DNA from: Verrucomicrobiota bacterium
GTDB lineage: Bacteria > Verrucomicrobiota > Lentisphaeria > JABSQK01 > JAJFLO01
Assembly (NCBI GenBank): GCA_021772615.1
Contig: JAJFLQ010000185.1
Location: forward strand, 1-62,123
Direction of reading: 5' to 3'
Length of the DNA: 62,123 bases
How positions within the stretch are numbered: the first letter of the stretch is position 1; every line of letters starts with the position of its first letter. The notes under the pieces are model-generated. The model was not told where the DNA came from and searched no databases. It saw only the letters and a list, made by a program, of their open reading frames with translations. Made by a program: the position numbers and the translations under genes. Positions 43,357-51,811 of the stretch are shown piece by piece.

Positions 43357-43380
<24 letters not shown>
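42871..43380 (+). CDS. GNAT family N-acetyltransferase
   Basis: A 169-residue acetyl-CoA-dependent transferase with the GNAT core: IRPANHTDLPEVVALW at the start, VVYDIAVDAAMRGHGIGSRL with the pyrophosphate-binding RGHGIGS, and NVLIANRVARAFWQRCGFEPY. Substrate unknown. It starts with TTG 24 bases after leuD without a good ribosome binding site, perhaps translated by coupling. Its last 24 bases overlap the convergent GT2 gene. Confidence 0.85.
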
Positions 43381-44197
<817 letters not shown>

Positions 44198-44199
<2 letters not shown>

Positions 44200-44616
44200 G
44201 AGTAAGACCGGTCATGTTAAGATACACGTATTCGTTTCGATAGACATGCCGGACCATGCCGCAGACGCAGTCCAGGCGGTACAGCGGGCGCTCCAGGCAG
44301 ACGGCTTGTTCGACTGTCGGTTGACAAGGCCCGAAAATCTACACCTTACGCTGAAATTCCTCGGTGACGACCTTTGTGCCCTGCAGCGGAGAGTGGATCA
44401 GGAACTCGCCGATCTGTACAAGGCATAGTTCCGATTTATGGGACATTTGACGATCGCTCGTGTCAAAAAACACCTGACACCAGCAAATTCTTGACCGCGT
44501 TTAAGAACATCGACTTCACCTTAGAATCCATAATAATAGAGAAAATTCACCTGAAACAATCTGTTCTAAAGCCGTCGGGACCACTTTACCGCACCATTGA
44601 AAGCTACCCGTGTTAA
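44198..44616 (+). pseudogene. thpR: Decayed RNA 2',3'-cyclic phosphodiesterase (thpR)
   Basis: The first 76 codons encode the N-terminal half of ThpR: VKIHVFVSIDMP and RLTRPENLHLTLKFLGD with the first HxTx motif (49-52), then a TAG. In the same frame after the stop comes FRFMGHLTIARVKKHLT, which holds the second HxTx motif, then another stop. A different frame continues with FLTAFKNIDFTLESIIIEKI, HLKQSVL and GPLYRTIESYPC, a typical ThpR ending. So an internal stretch of some 40 residues is lost, one in-frame stop has arisen and one frameshift follows. An active enzyme (about 180 residues) cannot be made. Confidence 0.85.
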
Positions 44617-44658
44617 CCTATATTGGCAGCATACAACATTGTCAATAAGGAGAAGCAT

Positions 44659-45513
44659 TTGACCTCGCAGTACGACAGCCGCTCAAGTAATCACGAATCA
44701 GCCGCGACATCGTGGTACCACGAAATCAATCTCTGCTTCGAGGACGGCAGCGAGGAAACGTTTTTCATCGAACGAACCCCAACCGGTTCACACGTCCCGT
44801 CGCATTCCGAAGACGAACCCGCAGCGTGGACCAGGCTACCGTTTCACCGTTGTCCCTGCTGCCCACTGCCAGGCGACGATGCATTCTGCCCTGCAGCAGA
44901 GTCGCTGGAAGACACGCTCGCGCGATTCAAATCGCGCCGTGGAAATGAAATTGTCAAGACGACCGCTGTTGACGGTGCCAAAAGGCAAACAGTGGTCGAG
45001 GGCCAACTGCAGGACGTCGGTTCGATATTTGTCCAGCTTGCCGTATTCTACAGCGGATGTCCCGTCGGCCGCAAGTTCAAACCGATGTTGAATGATCTTC
45101 GAACATTTGCGACCAATCAGGAATTAAGTCGCCATTTCATCGGCGCTTTCCTGTTGAAACATCGTGGTCGCATGGCGCCGTCAAAGAAGGAGATTATCAA
45201 TCGCATGGAGCCGGTTCTGAGTGTCTTTCATCATCTCGCGAAACGCTTGAGCGATCGCTCTGCTGGCGACGTGATTGCCAATTCATTCTTGCAACTCGAA
45301 GCATTCGCCATGACCCTGACCGAACAGATCGACGATGTCTTCGACGAATTCGCCGATGACTTTGACTGGGCCTCCAGATCCGCAGTTATGCGGGGTATAG
45401 AGAATCTCCGTCATTATATGGTTGATCAGGATATGCCGACGTCGACGACCAAAAGCGGTTTCTTCGGCAGGATTAAGTCGATGTGCAAGAGATTTTTCGG
45501 CCGGACGAAATAG
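44659..45513 (+). CDS. DUF6901-like conserved protein
   Basis: A 284-residue soluble protein. Residues 15-95 carry an EINLCFEDGSEETFFI strand pair and WTRLPFHRCPCCPLPGDDAFCPAAES, a cysteine pattern I associate with DUF6901; the later VVEGQLQDVGSIFVQLAVFYSGCPVGRKFKPM also fits. The cysteines could bind metal. The C-terminal tail is basic. Function is unknown. The TTG at 44659 is chosen because AAGGAG is six bases upstream; another TTG 12 codons earlier has no such site. It converges with the sigma factor gene with 36 bases between. Confidence 0.72.
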   Translation: MTSQYDSRSSNHESAATSWYHEINLCFEDGSEETFFIERTPTGSHVPSHSEDEPAAWTRLPFHRCPCCPLPGDDAFCPAAESLEDTLARFKSRRGNEIVKTTAVDGAKRQTVVEGQLQDVGSIFVQLAVFYSGCPVGRKFKPMLNDLRTFATNQELSRHFIGAFLLKHRGRMAPSKKEIINRMEPVLSVFHHLAKRLSDRSAGDVIANSFLQLEAFAMTLTEQIDDVFDEFADDFDWASRSAVMRGIENLRHYMVDQDMPTSTTKSGFFGRIKSMCKRFFGRTK

Positions 45514-45549
45514 CGCACCCGACATTGCCGCGGCCGTTTTACACGACAA

Positions 45550-46920
45550 TCAGAAATACCCCTCGAAATACTTTCGGCGACTTGGATGCCGCAGCTTTCG
45601 TAGAGCAATCATCTCTATCTGCCGTATCCGCTCGTGTGTTACCTTGAAGCGTTCGCTCAATTCTTCGAGCGTCATTTTTTGCTGATCCATTAGGCCGAAG
45701 CGATGAATAATGATGTTGCGCTCACGGTCGTCAAGTGTCAACAGCACTTCCTGGATTGTCTCAGTCAGCAACTTTGCAGATGCTGCATCTGCCGGTGACA
45801 ATGTGAGCTGGTCGACGATCAGTTCACTGATCTCGAAATCATTTTTCGTCTTGCTTTGAAGCGAAATCGTCTGGCGCTCCATCTTCCGCAACGCCCGTAC
45901 GCGCTCGACGGACATATTGACCTCCTCGGCAATTTCCTCCGGAGAAGGCTCCCGGCCGAATTTCTGCAGCAACCGTTCCTCGGTGCGCCCGATTCGCGTG
46001 AGTTCATTTGCCATGTTCGCAGGGATACGGATGGTCCGGGAATTCTTCGCCAGCGCTCTCGTAATTGCCTGGCGAATCCACCACACTGCGTAGGTACTGA
46101 ACCGATGGCCTTTGTCGGGAAGGAATTTATCTACTGCCTGGAGCAGCCCGAGGTTGCCCTCCTGAATGAGATCCAGAAACTGCAGACCGCAATTCAAATA
46201 CCTACGCGCAACGCTCACAACAAGACGAAGGTTTCCTTCAATGAGGGCCTTGCGACCATGCTCCATCGCGTTGAAGAACGTTACAATATCCGGATACGCA
46301 ATAGTGAAGTCTGCGACCGACATCTGGATCGTACCGTGGACATCATCAAGGCAGGACAGGCCGGGGGTCTTTCCCTCGTCGAGTATCATAACCGGCGCAG
46401 GCGCATCCGGGATGTTGAGAATGGCGGCTACAGTTTGAAGTCGCGCGACGCAATCCTGGTAGAATTTTCCGTTAAACTGAATCCCGCCCAGCAGGTTCTC
46501 AAGTGACTCGTGCAGCAGCGTTCGCCGCTGGTGATGGTCGACTGAGACCTCAGCGGTGTCCAGTTCGTCGAGACGATCCGAAAACTGTCGGATCGTGTCG
46601 ATCAAGACCAGGATTTTCTTCTTCTTGGAGGTGTTGTTATTCGTGTCGGCGGACGATCCGTCGTCTCCGAGCTCCGAAATCTCCCCGGAACGACACAGCA
46701 GGATTCGTTCAAGCAGGATCCCGGGGAAATGACTGAGTAATCGGGAAAGCTCGCCGCGTGTACGGAAGAATTCGTGTACGTGGAAATGCTCTTCGTCGTA
46801 GCTGAGTCGCGGCAAATTGCCAACCTGCCGCAAATACGACCGAACGACATCGTCGCTTTGGGTGTCACCGGTCGGGCCGCTAACGCGCTTCGCAGGATTC
46901 GTTGGCTCTATTTCACGCAC
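45550..46920 (-). CDS. RNA polymerase sigma-70 family factor
   Basis: A 456-residue factor with region 1.2 (VVRSYLRQVGNLP), a non-conserved middle, region 2 (NLRLVVSVARRYLNCGLQFLDLIQEGNLGLLQAVDKF, then HRFSTYAVWWIRQAITRALA), region 3 and region 4 (LDDRERNIIIHRFGL, TLEELSERFKVTHERIRQIE). The -10-binding residues look like a housekeeping or group 2 sigma. Whether it is the main RpoD is not decidable here. The GTG start lies inside the last codons of clpC (13-base overlap), so its synthesis is coupled to the McsA-McsB-ClpC system, an uncommon pairing. Confidence 0.94.
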   Translation of the reverse strand: MREIEPTNPAKRVSGPTGDTQSDDVVRSYLRQVGNLPRLSYDEEHFHVHEFFRTRGELSRLLSHFPGILLERILLCRSGEISELGDDGSSADTNNNTSKKKKILVLIDTIRQFSDRLDELDTAEVSVDHHQRRTLLHESLENLLGGIQFNGKFYQDCVARLQTVAAILNIPDAPAPVMILDEGKTPGLSCLDDVHGTIQMSVADFTIAYPDIVTFFNAMEHGRKALIEGNLRLVVSVARRYLNCGLQFLDLIQEGNLGLLQAVDKFLPDKGHRFSTYAVWWIRQAITRALAKNSRTIRIPANMANELTRIGRTEERLLQKFGREPSPEEIAEEVNMSVERVRALRKMERQTISLQSKTKNDFEISELIVDQLTLSPADAASAKLLTETIQEVLLTLDDRERNIIIHRFGLMDQQKMTLEELSERFKVTHERIRQIEMIALRKLRHPSRRKYFEGYF

Positions 46921-49445
46921 TGAGTTACGGAATTTTTCGGTTCGTCTTCCACAGGCTTCTTGTCATCAGGTTCCGTGAAGAATAGTAGTTTCTTGCCGTC
47001 GACCTCGATGCGAACCAGAGATTTCCTCTTGAAGTTTCCCCGCAATATCTCCTCGGCTAACTGGTCTTCGACAAACCGCTCAACTACACGCCGCAACGGA
47101 CGCGCGCCGTATTCCGGGGTATACCCTTCATCGATCAGAAAGGACTTTACGTCGTCGTTATAAGTCAACCTAATCTCGTGGTAGTTGAGGCGGCCGCGGA
47201 TCTTTTCGATCTCGAGATCGACGATCTGTCCGAGATCTTCCTTGTCGAGCTGGCGAAACACGATGATATCGTCAAGTCGATTGATGAACTCAGGCCGGAA
47301 ATTTTTCTTTGCTGCCTTTTCAAGATTCGTCTTCAGCAATTCATAGTTGTTATCCAACGCGCCTTCTTTCTTGAATCCGAGGCTGCCTTCCTTTGTTAAG
47401 TCTGATGCCCCGATATTGGAGGTAAGAATGATGATGGTATTTCGAAAATCAACTTTCACCCCCAGGCTGTCCGTCAGTTGACCATCTTCCAAGACCTGCA
47501 ACAGCATATTGATCACGTCGCGGTGCGCCTTCTCGATTTCATCAAACAGCACGACGGAATAGGGGCGCCGCCGAATCTTCTCGGTCAGCTGCCCGCCTTC
47601 TCCATGACCGACGTATCCCGGTGGCGACCCAACCAGACGGCTGACATTGAACTTTTCCATGTACTCTGACATGTCGATCTGTATCAGCGCGTCGGGATCG
47701 TCAAACATGAATTCGGCCAGGGATTTTGCCAGCAATGTCTTGCCGACGCCGCTCGGCCCCAGAAAAATAAACGAGCCGATCGGACGCTTGGGATCCTTGA
47801 GATCGGCGCGAGACCGCCGGAGTGCCTTGGAAATCATGGTTACTGCGTTCTCCTGACCGATCACAACACGCTTGAGATCGTCTTCCATCCGCAGCAAACG
47901 ATCGGCTTCTTCTTCTTCCATACGCTGCACTGGTATGCCGGTGAGCTTGGCAACGACGGTTGTAATATCATTCTCGCCGATCTCGACGATTTTTTCGTTG
48001 GTCTTCTTCTCCCACTCTTTCAGGGTACTATCGAGCCGCGCCTTGAGCGCCTTTTCCTGATCGCGTAATGCTGCCGCCTCTTCATATTTCTGCTGGCTCA
48101 CGGCGAGTTTCTTCAGCTTTTTCACGTCGCTGATCTCACTTTCGATGTCCTTGAGATCAGGTGGTCGAATCATGGCGGAAATGCGTGCGCGCGATCCTGC
48201 TTCGTCCATGATGTCGATCGCTTTGTCGGGGAGATGTCGTCCGGGCATATAACGATCGGACAATCTCACGGTGGCCTCAATGGCAATGTCGGTGTACTTC
48301 ACATGGTGGTGTTCCTCGTACTTGTACTGAATCCCACGCAAGATTGCGATAGCCTCATCGATCGACGGTGTGTTCACCACGATAGACTGGAACCGACGTT
48401 CAAGAGCTGCGTCTTTTTCCACGAATTTCCGATACTCATCCAGCGTCGTAGCGCCAATGCACTGGATCTCGCCACGGGACAAGGCCGGTTTGAGAATATT
48501 CGATGCGTCAAGAGCGCCTTCGGCGCCTCCGGCACCAACGATTGTATGGAGTTCGTCAATAAACAGAATGACCTTTTTCGATCGCACGATCTCGTCCATA
48601 ACCGCCTTAATACGCTCTTCGAATTGCCCCCGGTATTTCGTCCCCGCAACCATCAACGGAAGATCAAGTGCGATAACCTTCTTGTTGCGGAGGAGCTCAG
48701 GAACCTCGCCACGGATGATGGCCTGTGCCAGCCCCTCGACAATTGCAGTCTTGCCGACACCAGCGTCGCCGATTAATACCGGATTATTTTTTGTTCGTCG
48801 GCAGAGAATCTGAATGACGCGTTCGATTTCGTTGGCGCGGCCGATAACCGGGTCCAGTTTACCTGCCGTCGCAAGCTCGGTGAGATCGCGGCCGAATGCC
48901 TTCAACGCCGGCATTTTCTCGTCTGGATTGGAGGTGCCGCCCTGAGACTCGGTTGGTTCGACCGCATCCGGAGGAATGAAATTCGGATCCAGAGCCTTGA
49001 GGACCTCCGTCCTTACCGTCTCAACGTCGATATCGAGGCTGGCCAGGATCTGGGCTGCCACGCCCTCGCCTTCTTTCAACAGCCCGAGCAGAATATGCTC
49101 GGTGCCGATGTAGTTGTAGTTGAGAGACCGGGCCTCTGCCGAAGCGAGATGCAGAACCTTTTTCACACGGCCGGTGAACGGCAATTCACCTTCCTGCATC
49201 GTAGAACCACCGGCGCCCGAACGTTTTTCAACCTCCATCCGAACGGACTCCAGGTCAAGGTTCATTGCCTGCAGGACCGCGACGGCAACACCCTGCCCCA
49301 ACTTGATGAGTCCAAGCAACAAATGCTCCGTGCCGACGTAGTCGTGGCCGAATCGTTTGGCCTCCTTCTTCGCCAGACTCAGAACCTGCTGGGCACGAGG
49401 GGTGAAATTGTTCATCGGGAAATCGGGAATTTCACCTTTTGCCAT
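46908..49445 (-). CDS. clpC: ClpC-type AAA+ unfoldase
   Basis: An 845-residue Hsp100 protein: N-terminal Clp repeats (FTPRAQQVLSLAKKEA, YVGTEHLLLGL twice), first ATPase with GDAGVGKT, a middle UVR domain (KKLAVSQQKYEEAAALRDQEK) as in ClpC rather than ClpB, and second ATPase with GPSGVGKT and a ClpP-loop region. It delivers phospho-arginine-tagged proteins to ClpP. GGAGG lies eight bases before the ATG, giving about 10 extra N-terminal residues before the usual MNNFTP start. It is third in the mcsA-mcsB-clpC-sigma operon; clpP is not in view. Confidence 0.97.
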   Translation of the reverse strand: MAKGEIPDFPMNNFTPRAQQVLSLAKKEAKRFGHDYVGTEHLLLGLIKLGQGVAVAVLQAMNLDLESVRMEVEKRSGAGGSTMQEGELPFTGRVKKVLHLASAEARSLNYNYIGTEHILLGLLKEGEGVAAQILASLDIDVETVRTEVLKALDPNFIPPDAVEPTESQGGTSNPDEKMPALKAFGRDLTELATAGKLDPVIGRANEIERVIQILCRRTKNNPVLIGDAGVGKTAIVEGLAQAIIRGEVPELLRNKKVIALDLPLMVAGTKYRGQFEERIKAVMDEIVRSKKVILFIDELHTIVGAGGAEGALDASNILKPALSRGEIQCIGATTLDEYRKFVEKDAALERRFQSIVVNTPSIDEAIAILRGIQYKYEEHHHVKYTDIAIEATVRLSDRYMPGRHLPDKAIDIMDEAGSRARISAMIRPPDLKDIESEISDVKKLKKLAVSQQKYEEAAALRDQEKALKARLDSTLKEWEKKTNEKIVEIGENDITTVVAKLTGIPVQRMEEEEADRLLRMEDDLKRVVIGQENAVTMISKALRRSRADLKDPKRPIGSFIFLGPSGVGKTLLAKSLAEFMFDDPDALIQIDMSEYMEKFNVSRLVGSPPGYVGHGEGGQLTEKIRRRPYSVVLFDEIEKAHRDVINMLLQVLEDGQLTDSLGVKVDFRNTIIILTSNIGASDLTKEGSLGFKKEGALDNNYELLKTNLEKAAKKNFRPEFINRLDDIIVFRQLDKEDLGQIVDLEIEKIRGRLNYHEIRLTYNDDVKSFLIDEGYTPEYGARPLRRVVERFVEDQLAEEILRGNFKRKSLVRIEVDGKKLLFFTEPDDKKPVEDEPKNSVTQCVK

Positions 49446-49476
49446 AATATGTTCCTCCGTGAATTAATGAATACAT

Positions 49477-50556
49477 CTATCGATCGAGGATGCGATGTTC
49501 ATTCAACATCTCCCGTATTATTTCGGCACGGTACACCGCGCGGCTTTTTGCATTCAACCGGCTGCCTGCAGCGCGCTGCAGATGTGCGGGTTGAATCTTC
49601 ACAATCAGTTCATTCAGGTGCTCAACGGTCAACGCAGTGAACATCTTCAGGTCGATGCCAAGCCGTACGGCCGAAAGCTTCATCAAGGTCTCTTTACTGC
49701 CGAGCAGATAGGAATGTCGAAGCATGCCGTATGACCGCCCGATATAATCAAACAAGCTCTCCGGGTTCTCTTCCAGAATCAGCTGGCGCGCATTGCGTTC
49801 ATGCCCGATGATCTCGCGAATGATACGATCCAGATGTGAGATAATCTCTGTTTCAGAATGGCCGAGCGTCGATTGATTGGAAATCTGAAACAGGTTCCCT
49901 ATCGAATCCGACCCCTCGCCGAACAATCCTCGCACTGTCATTCCCAGACGGTTTACTCCCTGAACGATTCCTCCGATCTTCTCCGAGAAAACAAGCGCAG
50001 GCAGATGAACCATTACCGATGCCCGCAAACCCGTACCGACATTGGACGGACAAGCCGTGAGATACCCCAGACGCGGGCTCTGGGCATAGCTGAGCGCGCC
50101 GGAGAGATAGCGATCGATCGCTTCGACATTGCTCCACACCTGCGACAACTGCAATCCGGACCGCAGCACCTGCAGCCGAACATGGTCCTCTTCATTGACC
50201 ATGATGCTGCTGGATTCTCTGGGCGAAAAAAAGATGCCGCCAATCTTTTTGTTGTCCTGGTGCTCGCGACTGATAAGATGCCGCTCGAACAATGCCTGTC
50301 TATCTGCTTTCTTCAAATCGCCCAGGTTTGCGCCGACAACCTCCCCGGCATCGGTAAAATCACGGACCGCCGCGCCAACGGCGGCAATCACATCGTGACT
50401 TTGCGCGGTCGTCGCGCGTGACGGAAAAGGAATTCCCGAGATGTTTCTGGCGATACGAATTCGCGTGCAGATTGCAATTTCCGACTCGGGCCCCGGCAAG
50501 GTTAGCCACGGCACAGGTTGTTGAAGCAATCGGGAAATGTGTTCCGCTATGTCCAT
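49477..50556 (-). CDS. mcsB: Protein-arginine kinase McsB
   Basis: A 359-residue ATP:guanido phosphotransferase that phosphorylates arginines on proteins, marking them for ClpCP. Signatures are CTRIRIARNISGIPFPSRA, the FERHLISREH segment, LGYLTACPSNVGTGLRASVMVHLP with the reactive-site cysteine, and GEGSDSIGNLFQISNQ. Length matches Bacillus McsB. AGGAGT precedes the ATG, which comes one base after the mcsA stop. Presence outside Firmicutes is known in scattered PVC and other lineages. Confidence 0.97.
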   Translation of the reverse strand: MDIAEHISRLLQQPVPWLTLPGPESEIAICTRIRIARNISGIPFPSRATTAQSHDVIAAVGAAVRDFTDAGEVVGANLGDLKKADRQALFERHLISREHQDNKKIGGIFFSPRESSSIMVNEEDHVRLQVLRSGLQLSQVWSNVEAIDRYLSGALSYAQSPRLGYLTACPSNVGTGLRASVMVHLPALVFSEKIGGIVQGVNRLGMTVRGLFGEGSDSIGNLFQISNQSTLGHSETEIISHLDRIIREIIGHERNARQLILEENPESLFDYIGRSYGMLRHSYLLGSKETLMKLSAVRLGIDLKMFTALTVEHLNELIVKIQPAHLQRAAGSRLNAKSRAVYRAEIIREMLNEHRILDR

Positions 50557-50557
50557 G

Positions 50558-51142
50558 TTACTCCTGGGCTACAGGTAATTCGGCAATGCTGTCTCGCAAC
50601 ACACGAATCTTATCGCGCAACTCCGCCGCCTGCTCGAAATTCTCTCGCGCCACGGCAGCCTTTAAGTCTTCCTGAAGGTCCGAAATATCACCTTCGGTCT
50701 TCCCCAATTCCGATGGGGTCGCATCCAAAGCGTGCGGCATGTCTTCGACAGGTCCGAATTCGGCAGCGGCCGCTGGTGACCTTACATGCTCGGTTCCCGG
50801 GTGGATCGACGGCAGCAGTTCGCGTAGAATCTCGTCAAACTCGTCATAGCAGCCTGCGCAGCCGAGACGCCCCGATTTCAGAAATTCATCACTGGTTATA
50901 CCACAATCCGAACACGTCAATGTCGGGTAATATGCCGGACGGACATCTGCATCACTATCGTCTTTATCGGCCTGAGAAAAGTTCAACAGAAACTCCGCAA
51001 CGGAAATTGATTCATAGGAGTTTACGGCGATTTTTTTCTGTGCCGCACACGTCAGACACAGGTGAAGTGTGTGCTTGACACCCTGTACCATTTCCTGCAG
51101 ATGTACACTGGCCGCGTTGTCGTGGCATGAATCACAAATCAT
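50558..51142 (-). CDS. mcsA: McsA zinc-finger adaptor
   Basis: A 194-residue protein with four CxxC motifs (CDSC at 3-6, CLTC, CSDC and CAGC), forming two zinc sites, and a C-terminal UVR domain (LKAAVARENFEQAAELRDKIR). McsA activates McsB and links it to ClpC. AAGGTGA lies a few bases before the ATG. It opens the operon and is divergent from a tRNA-Pro gene 93 bases away. No ctsR gene or CtsR-type direct repeat is seen upstream, so control differs from Bacillus. Confidence 0.93.
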   Translation of the reverse strand: MICDSCHDNAASVHLQEMVQGVKHTLHLCLTCAAQKKIAVNSYESISVAEFLLNFSQADKDDSDADVRPAYYPTLTCSDCGITSDEFLKSGRLGCAGCYDEFDEILRELLPSIHPGTEHVRSPAAAAEFGPVEDMPHALDATPSELGKTEGDISDLQEDLKAAVARENFEQAAELRDKIRVLRDSIAELPVAQE

Positions 51143-51235
51143 CTTTCACCTTCGATCGCTTTAATTGCGGTTTGTGACTTGTCATGAATCAATTTAGGTC
51201 TACAGTCTGTCGCGAGTCGCAACTGCGGCCGAATT

Positions 51236-51312
51236 CGGGACGTAGCGCAGCTTGGTAGCGCGTTTGACTGGGGGTCAAAAGGTCGCTGGTTCGAATCCAG
51301 TCGTCCCGACCA
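51236..51312 (+). tRNA. tRNA-Pro (anticodon GGG)
   Basis: A full cloverleaf of 77 bases including an encoded CCA. The acceptor stem CGGGACG pairs with CGTCCCG; D stem GCGC/GCGC; anticodon stem TTTGA/TCAAA around loop CTGGGGG (anticodon GGG); T arm GCTGG-TTCGAAT-CCAGT. C1-G72 is typical of bacterial tRNA-Pro. It reads CCC and CCU codons. Confidence 0.96.
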
Positions 51313-51811
51313 ATTTCCGCCGTTGCGATCGACATGAGGACCGTGTTCGCACATTCGACAATGCGTCGCATCCCAGAATCGGGGCCCGGTTGACACGAAT
51401 GTGACGCGGCGGATGCGAGCGGATAATACGTTGCCGGGATAACACAATTTCAGGCAGGCCGACCCCGGCGTTAGCGTAATGCTGCAGTACGAGCAGGGGA
51501 TGTCAACACATGTCGCTACTCACGTCCTTTCTCAATCCTTCAGCAATTACTGCACCCGCAGGCAGCGAGGAATCGGATCTGTACCGCCCTGTCGAGGCAC
51601 CAACCAATGTTCCGGAAACGCCTCGGGTCGGGCGGCGGCTGTGAGTCGGCCCCATCCATACCCCTGCACTGCTTACTATAATGAATTATTGCCGATTACA
51701 ACAGCGGCAACACCGTAATAATTCAGTAAATCCTTCAACAGACATACGTATCCTCCCACGCCATAACATATTGCGACAGTGGGTACGTCAGCCGCGCTCG
51801 AAGCGTTTTCA
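51313..51811. promoter_or_regulatory. Long spacer with a -10 box and nested inverted repeats before the yfhO-like gene
   Basis: No convincing gene lies in this 499-base spacer. TATAAT sits at 51677-51682. It overlaps by one base an inverted repeat TGAATTATT (51682-51690) / AATAATTCA (51717-51725), inside which TTGCCG (51689-51694) pairs with CGGCAA (51705-51710). The arrangement resembles a promoter with an operator or structured leader for the downstream glycosylation operon. No good -35 box is found at the right distance. Confidence 0.4.
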
